The notes beneath the pieces were generated by a model. That model was given only the letters and a program-made list of their open reading frames with translations, did no database searches and was not told the origin of the DNA. A program made the translations under genes and the position numbers. DNA of 14,711 nt from M55B165 sp051744245 (GTDB taxonomy: Bacteria; Actinomycetota; Humimicrobiia; Humimicrobiales; Humimicrobiaceae). Below, in pieces: positions 14,060 through 14,711 of this stretch. The stretch's first letter is position 1; every line of letters starts with the position of its first letter. Where the stretch lies: positions 1 to 14,711 of the forward strand of contig JBNJCV010000044.1 of the NCBI GenBank assembly GCA_051744245.1, given 5' to 3'.

Positions 14060-14513
14060 TAAATTTAAGGCATTGATGTTTATAAGCAAAGGAAAATTAT
14101 TCCAAAAACTACAGCTAAAAGTTGTGGCTTCTTTTTTTACATCCTATTAGGCTAGGAAAAACCCTAATACTGTATCTAATAAAATGGGAACAGATAATCA
14201 GGGGCAATGCAAGCATTTTATAGCAGGAAAGATGATAATAACTGGGCTTGCTACAGGAGCAACTGTATAAGATACCGTTCCGGAAACAATAGCTACGGGC
14301 AGGGGTTGCTTAAAAGGAGTATAGCCATATTTTCCAGAGTAATTAAAACTTTTTTTAAAATATAACTGGATAATATCATTGTACCCTTGTTAATGTGGAT
14401 AAAAAATGGTACTTAATAAAAAGAAGCTCTAATATTTGAAATTACAATTTTTATCTAAAAATTGTACTGAACCTTTGCTATACAGTAATCTTTTTAAAAT
14501 AAAGAGATGAATG
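14060..14513. other. 450-base non-coding stretch between the small ORF and groL
   Basis: No convincing gene is visible on either strand. It holds a possible plus-strand terminator (14109-14138) and a 52-codon open frame from ATG 14207 to TAA 14363-14365 with no ribosome site. The neighbouring frame over the same bases reads IITGLATGATV, then a stop, then DTVPETIATGRG, which could be decayed coding sequence. No tRNA, CRISPR or tandem repeat is apparent. Confidence 0.5.
14109..14138 (+). terminator. Possible rho-independent terminator
   Basis: CTACAGCT (14109-14116), loop AAA, AGTTGTGG (14120-14127) can form an 8-bp stem with two G-T wobbles, followed by cTTcTTTTTTT to 14138. The stem is modest. 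It would end a transcript coming from the 13814 ORF. Confidence 0.4.
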
Positions 14514-14539
14514 AAAAAAGGGCACCTTTTGGTGCCCTT
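14514..14539 (-). terminator. Rho-independent terminator of groL
   Basis: A perfect 9-bp stem AAGGGCACC / GGTGCCCTT with a four-base loop lies just 6 bases past the groL stop. On the minus strand it is followed by a run of six T. This is a strong intrinsic terminator and is not expected to act on plus-strand transcripts to the same degree. Confidence 0.9.
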
Positions 14540-14545
14540 AGCTTG

Positions 14546-14711
14546 TTACATCATTGGTGGTGAACTTGGCATTTGCGGCGTTTTCCCTTTTTCTGGTTTT
14601 TCACCTACAATTACTTCAGTAGTAAGCAGCAATGCTGCAATAGATGCTGCATTCTGAAGTGCGCTCCTGGTAACCTTGGCAGGGTCAATTATGCCCTTGT
14701 CAATCATGCTT
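14546..14711 (-). CDS. groL: Chaperonin GroEL, C-terminal end (partial)
   Basis: The last 54 residues of GroEL, read into the window edge, which cuts off the 5' part. The sequence SMIDKGIIDPAKVTRSALQN followed by AASIAALLLTTEVIV is the highly conserved end of the equatorial domain (helices lining the ATP site region). The tail after GEKPEKGK is TPQMPSSPPMM rather than the flexible GGM repeat seen in most GroELs, though it still ends in Pro and Met residues. The stop TAA corresponds to 14546-14548. Transcription ends at the hairpin directly after. Confidence 0.97.
   Translation of the reverse strand, partial: SMIDKGIIDPAKVTRSALQNAASIAALLLTTEVIVGEKPEKGKTPQMPSSPPMM

Noticed and set aside
14207..14365. 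52-codon open frame upstream of the groL terminator
   Set aside because: No ribosome site, no recognisable domain, and the stretch is as consistent with decayed or random sequence.
1..14711. CRISPR arrays, insertion sequences, tRNA or rRNA genes
   Set aside because: No regularly spaced repeats, transposase-like proteins, terminal inverted repeats, CCA-ended cloverleaf or rRNA-like conserved blocks were seen on either strand.

Overview
The window is low-GC bacterial DNA with dense, mostly operonic coding and frequent AGG/AGA and ATA codons. It carries direct-sulfhydrylation methionine genes (metY-metX-metW), a split copper exporter (copZ plus copA), an ISC-type Fe-S/sulfur-relay cluster with DsrE2- and TusA-like proteins, an acylating aldehyde dehydrogenase next to an acetate-kinase relative, and the 3' end of groL. 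This suggests an anaerobic, sulfide-rich lifestyle in a bacterium of the Atribacterota, deep actinobacterial or clostridial kind. The lineage is a guess; no rRNA or other phylogenetic marker except the GroEL tail is present.

Layout. 1-296 is the 3' end of an unrecognised gene that changes frame in a T run. 314-1189 (-) is a DUF1295 / steroid-5-alpha-reductase-like membrane protein. 1364-2014 (+) holds a small membrane ORF (NusG-II-like start) overlapping a rhodanese gene broken in an A7 tract. 2017-5043 (-) is the metY-metX-metW operon. Divergent from it, 5146-7398 (+) is copZ-copA. 7481-10450 (+) is a compact operon: IscR-like Rrf2 regulator, DsrE2-like protein, IscS-like protein, IscU, double zinc ribbon, TusA. 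10518-13167 (+) is an acylating aldehyde dehydrogenase followed by an acyl kinase. 13159-13698 (-) is msrA. 13814-14513 is mostly non-coding with a doubtful small ORF and a possible terminator. 14514-14711 is the groL terminator and the groL 3' end, both on the minus strand.

How it fits together. Sulfur is the common thread. MetY uses sulfide directly to make homocysteine. The IscS-like protein keeps the mobile-loop cysteine but has Gln-Gln where cysteine desulfurases have the His-Lys pair that holds PLP, so it is probably not a classical cysteine desulfurase. Its neighbours DsrE2 and TusA are persulfide carriers, and IscU is an intact scaffold. I infer a Fe-S assembly route fed by sulfide or relayed persulfide rather than by cysteine.

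The Rrf2 regulator has an IscR-like three-cysteine cluster. A 14-bp sequence, TAGTAATACTATAG, occurs in its own promoter and again in the metY/copZ divergent promoter. This makes one regulator over Fe-S assembly, copper export and possibly methionine synthesis a testable idea.
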